Assembly: GCA_031285085.1 (NCBI GenBank)
Contig: JAITWW010000024.1
Location: 1-5,458, forward strand
Direction: 5' to 3'
DNA from: Candidatus Methanofilum arcanum
GTDB taxonomy: Archaea > Halobacteriota > Methanomicrobia > Methanomicrobiales > Methanospirillaceae
DNA: 5,458 nt
Below the pieces are notes generated by a model. It had not been told where the DNA came from. It saw only the letters and a list, made by a program, of their open reading frames with translations, and did no database searches. The translations under genes and the position numbers were made by a program. This document shows, piece after piece, positions 4,796-5,458 of this stretch (position 1 is its first letter; each line of letters opens with the position of its first letter).

Positions 4796-5458
4796 ATGCA
4801 TCTTCTTTTAATACACTCAGATTTTATCGAGTATGAAGCTAAGAAAAAAACCAAGATCGCAGAAGAGACAGAAGTTCTTTCAGGACGTCTCGATGATGCA
4901 TTGGTTGCATTCTGTGCAGTAGAGTCACGGGATGCAGACGGACTTTCAGATGTTATTGACAAATCAGTTGCAGAGATAATAGCAACCGCTCTTAAGGTTG
5001 AGTGCAGACGAGTCATGGTGTACCCCTACGCTCACTTAAGCAATGACTTAAGTAGCCCAGAGGTTGCAGTTGAAGCGTTAAAAGGCCTTGAAAATGGATT
5101 AAAAGAAGCAGGATACGAAGTACTGCGTGCACCATTTGGATGGTATAAGGCATTTACCCTCTCATGCAAAGGTCATCCTCTCTCTGAACTTTCACGAACT
5201 ATTGAACCAGATGAGGATGCAGATGCTGAGCCGATCACAAAGACCGAGGTTACACATACGCACTTTGTTCTGACTCCTGATGGTGTTCGTCACGATGTCT
5301 CTTTGTTTATGGATGACTCCCCATTTGGTCACCTTGTCAAAAAAGAGACAAATAATGCAATGCCAGTTGGTGGGGAACCGATTCATGTCAACCTCATGCG
5401 CTCAAAGGAATTTGCCGACTATGAGCCGGTGAGCGATGTTGGCCATCTTCGCTGGCTG
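4796..5458 (+). CDS. thrS: Threonyl-tRNA synthetase, archaeal type, N-terminal part (runs off right edge)
   Basis: This enzyme charges tRNA-Thr with threonine and removes mischarged serine. The window holds the first 221 residues of an expected 600 or so; the frame is open to the last base. Residues 1 to about 140 are the archaeal editing domain, which has the D-aminoacyl-tRNA deacylase fold. Its motifs are MHLLLIHSDFIEYEAKKKTK (1-20), VYPYAHLS (75-82) with H80, PFGWYKAF (113-120) with Y117 and K118, and GHPLSELSR (126-134). These residues match those implicated in serine removal by the Pyrococcus abyssi enzyme. An acidic linker (EPDEDADAEP) follows, then FVLTPDGVRHD and the entry to the class II catalytic core (EFADYEPVSDVGHLRW). 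The catalytic motifs 1-3 and anticodon-binding domain lie beyond the window. The first ATG fits the conserved MxxLLIHSD start of the family. It is probably co-transcribed with dcd. Confidence 0.96.
   Translation, partial: MHLLLIHSDFIEYEAKKKTKIAEETEVLSGRLDDALVAFCAVESRDADGLSDVIDKSVAEIIATALKVECRRVMVYPYAHLSNDLSSPEVAVEALKGLENGLKEAGYEVLRAPFGWYKAFTLSCKGHPLSELSRTIEPDEDADAEPITKTEVTHTHFVLTPDGVRHDVSLFMDDSPFGHLVKKETNNAMPVGGEPIHVNLMRSKEFADYEPVSDVGHLRWL

Noticed and set aside
4777..5386. Minus-strand open frames opposite thrS
   Set aside because: Antisense shadows; the plus-strand frame carries the conserved archaeal ThrRS editing-domain motifs throughout.

Overview
The window looks like a chromosomal segment of an anaerobic euryarchaeon, most likely a methanogen of the Methanomicrobiales (Methanospirillum-like; the genus is a guess). 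The best evidence is the threonyl-tRNA synthetase at the right end. It begins with the archaea-specific editing domain (motifs HSDFIEYE, YPYAHLS, PFGWYK) rather than the bacterial TGS/N2 arrangement. A dCTP deaminase of the archaeal GWIDAGF type, a classical anaerobe rubrerythrin, a secreted protein of fibronectin-III-like repeats and a few GGTG-type ribosome binding sites all fit this. Base composition is moderate in the genes and AT-rich between them.

Layout, left to right. (1) Positions 1-599, minus strand: the 5' part of a gene for an exported surface protein, with a signal peptide followed by FN3-like modules. Its 108-codon period carries a 138-nt stretch that is about 93% identical between copies. 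The gene runs off the left edge. (2) 600-1458: about 860 nt with no convincing intact gene. It holds AT-rich promoter-like DNA, short open stretches that may be the remains of a decayed gene, and an imperfect inverted repeat at 1316-1443. (3) 1459-2001, minus: rubrerythrin, with a good ribosome binding site and a plausible TATA box. (4) 2002-2341: AT-rich spacer. (5) 2342-4079, minus: a two-gene transcription unit of a PLP-dependent aminotransferase followed, one base after its stop codon, by a small two-helix membrane protein of the PH-like/DUF6141 type. (6) 4080-4181: divergent promoter region. (7) 4182-5458, plus: dcd and thrS, 59 nt apart and probably co-transcribed; thrS runs off the right edge.

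Functionally, the right part is housekeeping: dUMP supply for dTTP synthesis, and threonylation of tRNA with proofreading. The aminotransferase and its membrane partner form a tightly coupled pair whose substrate cannot be read from sequence. Rubrerythrin is a peroxide/oxygen defence protein acting alone. The left end is a cell-surface gene next to eroded DNA, which is typical of a variable chromosomal patch. I see no CRISPR array, tRNA, rRNA, intact insertion sequence or clear new defence system. The most interesting points are the homogenised repeats of the surface protein, the Tyr-to-Phe change at the cofactor site of the aminotransferase, an Ala-to-Gly change in the dCTP deaminase active-site loop, and the unexplained 600-1458 stretch.
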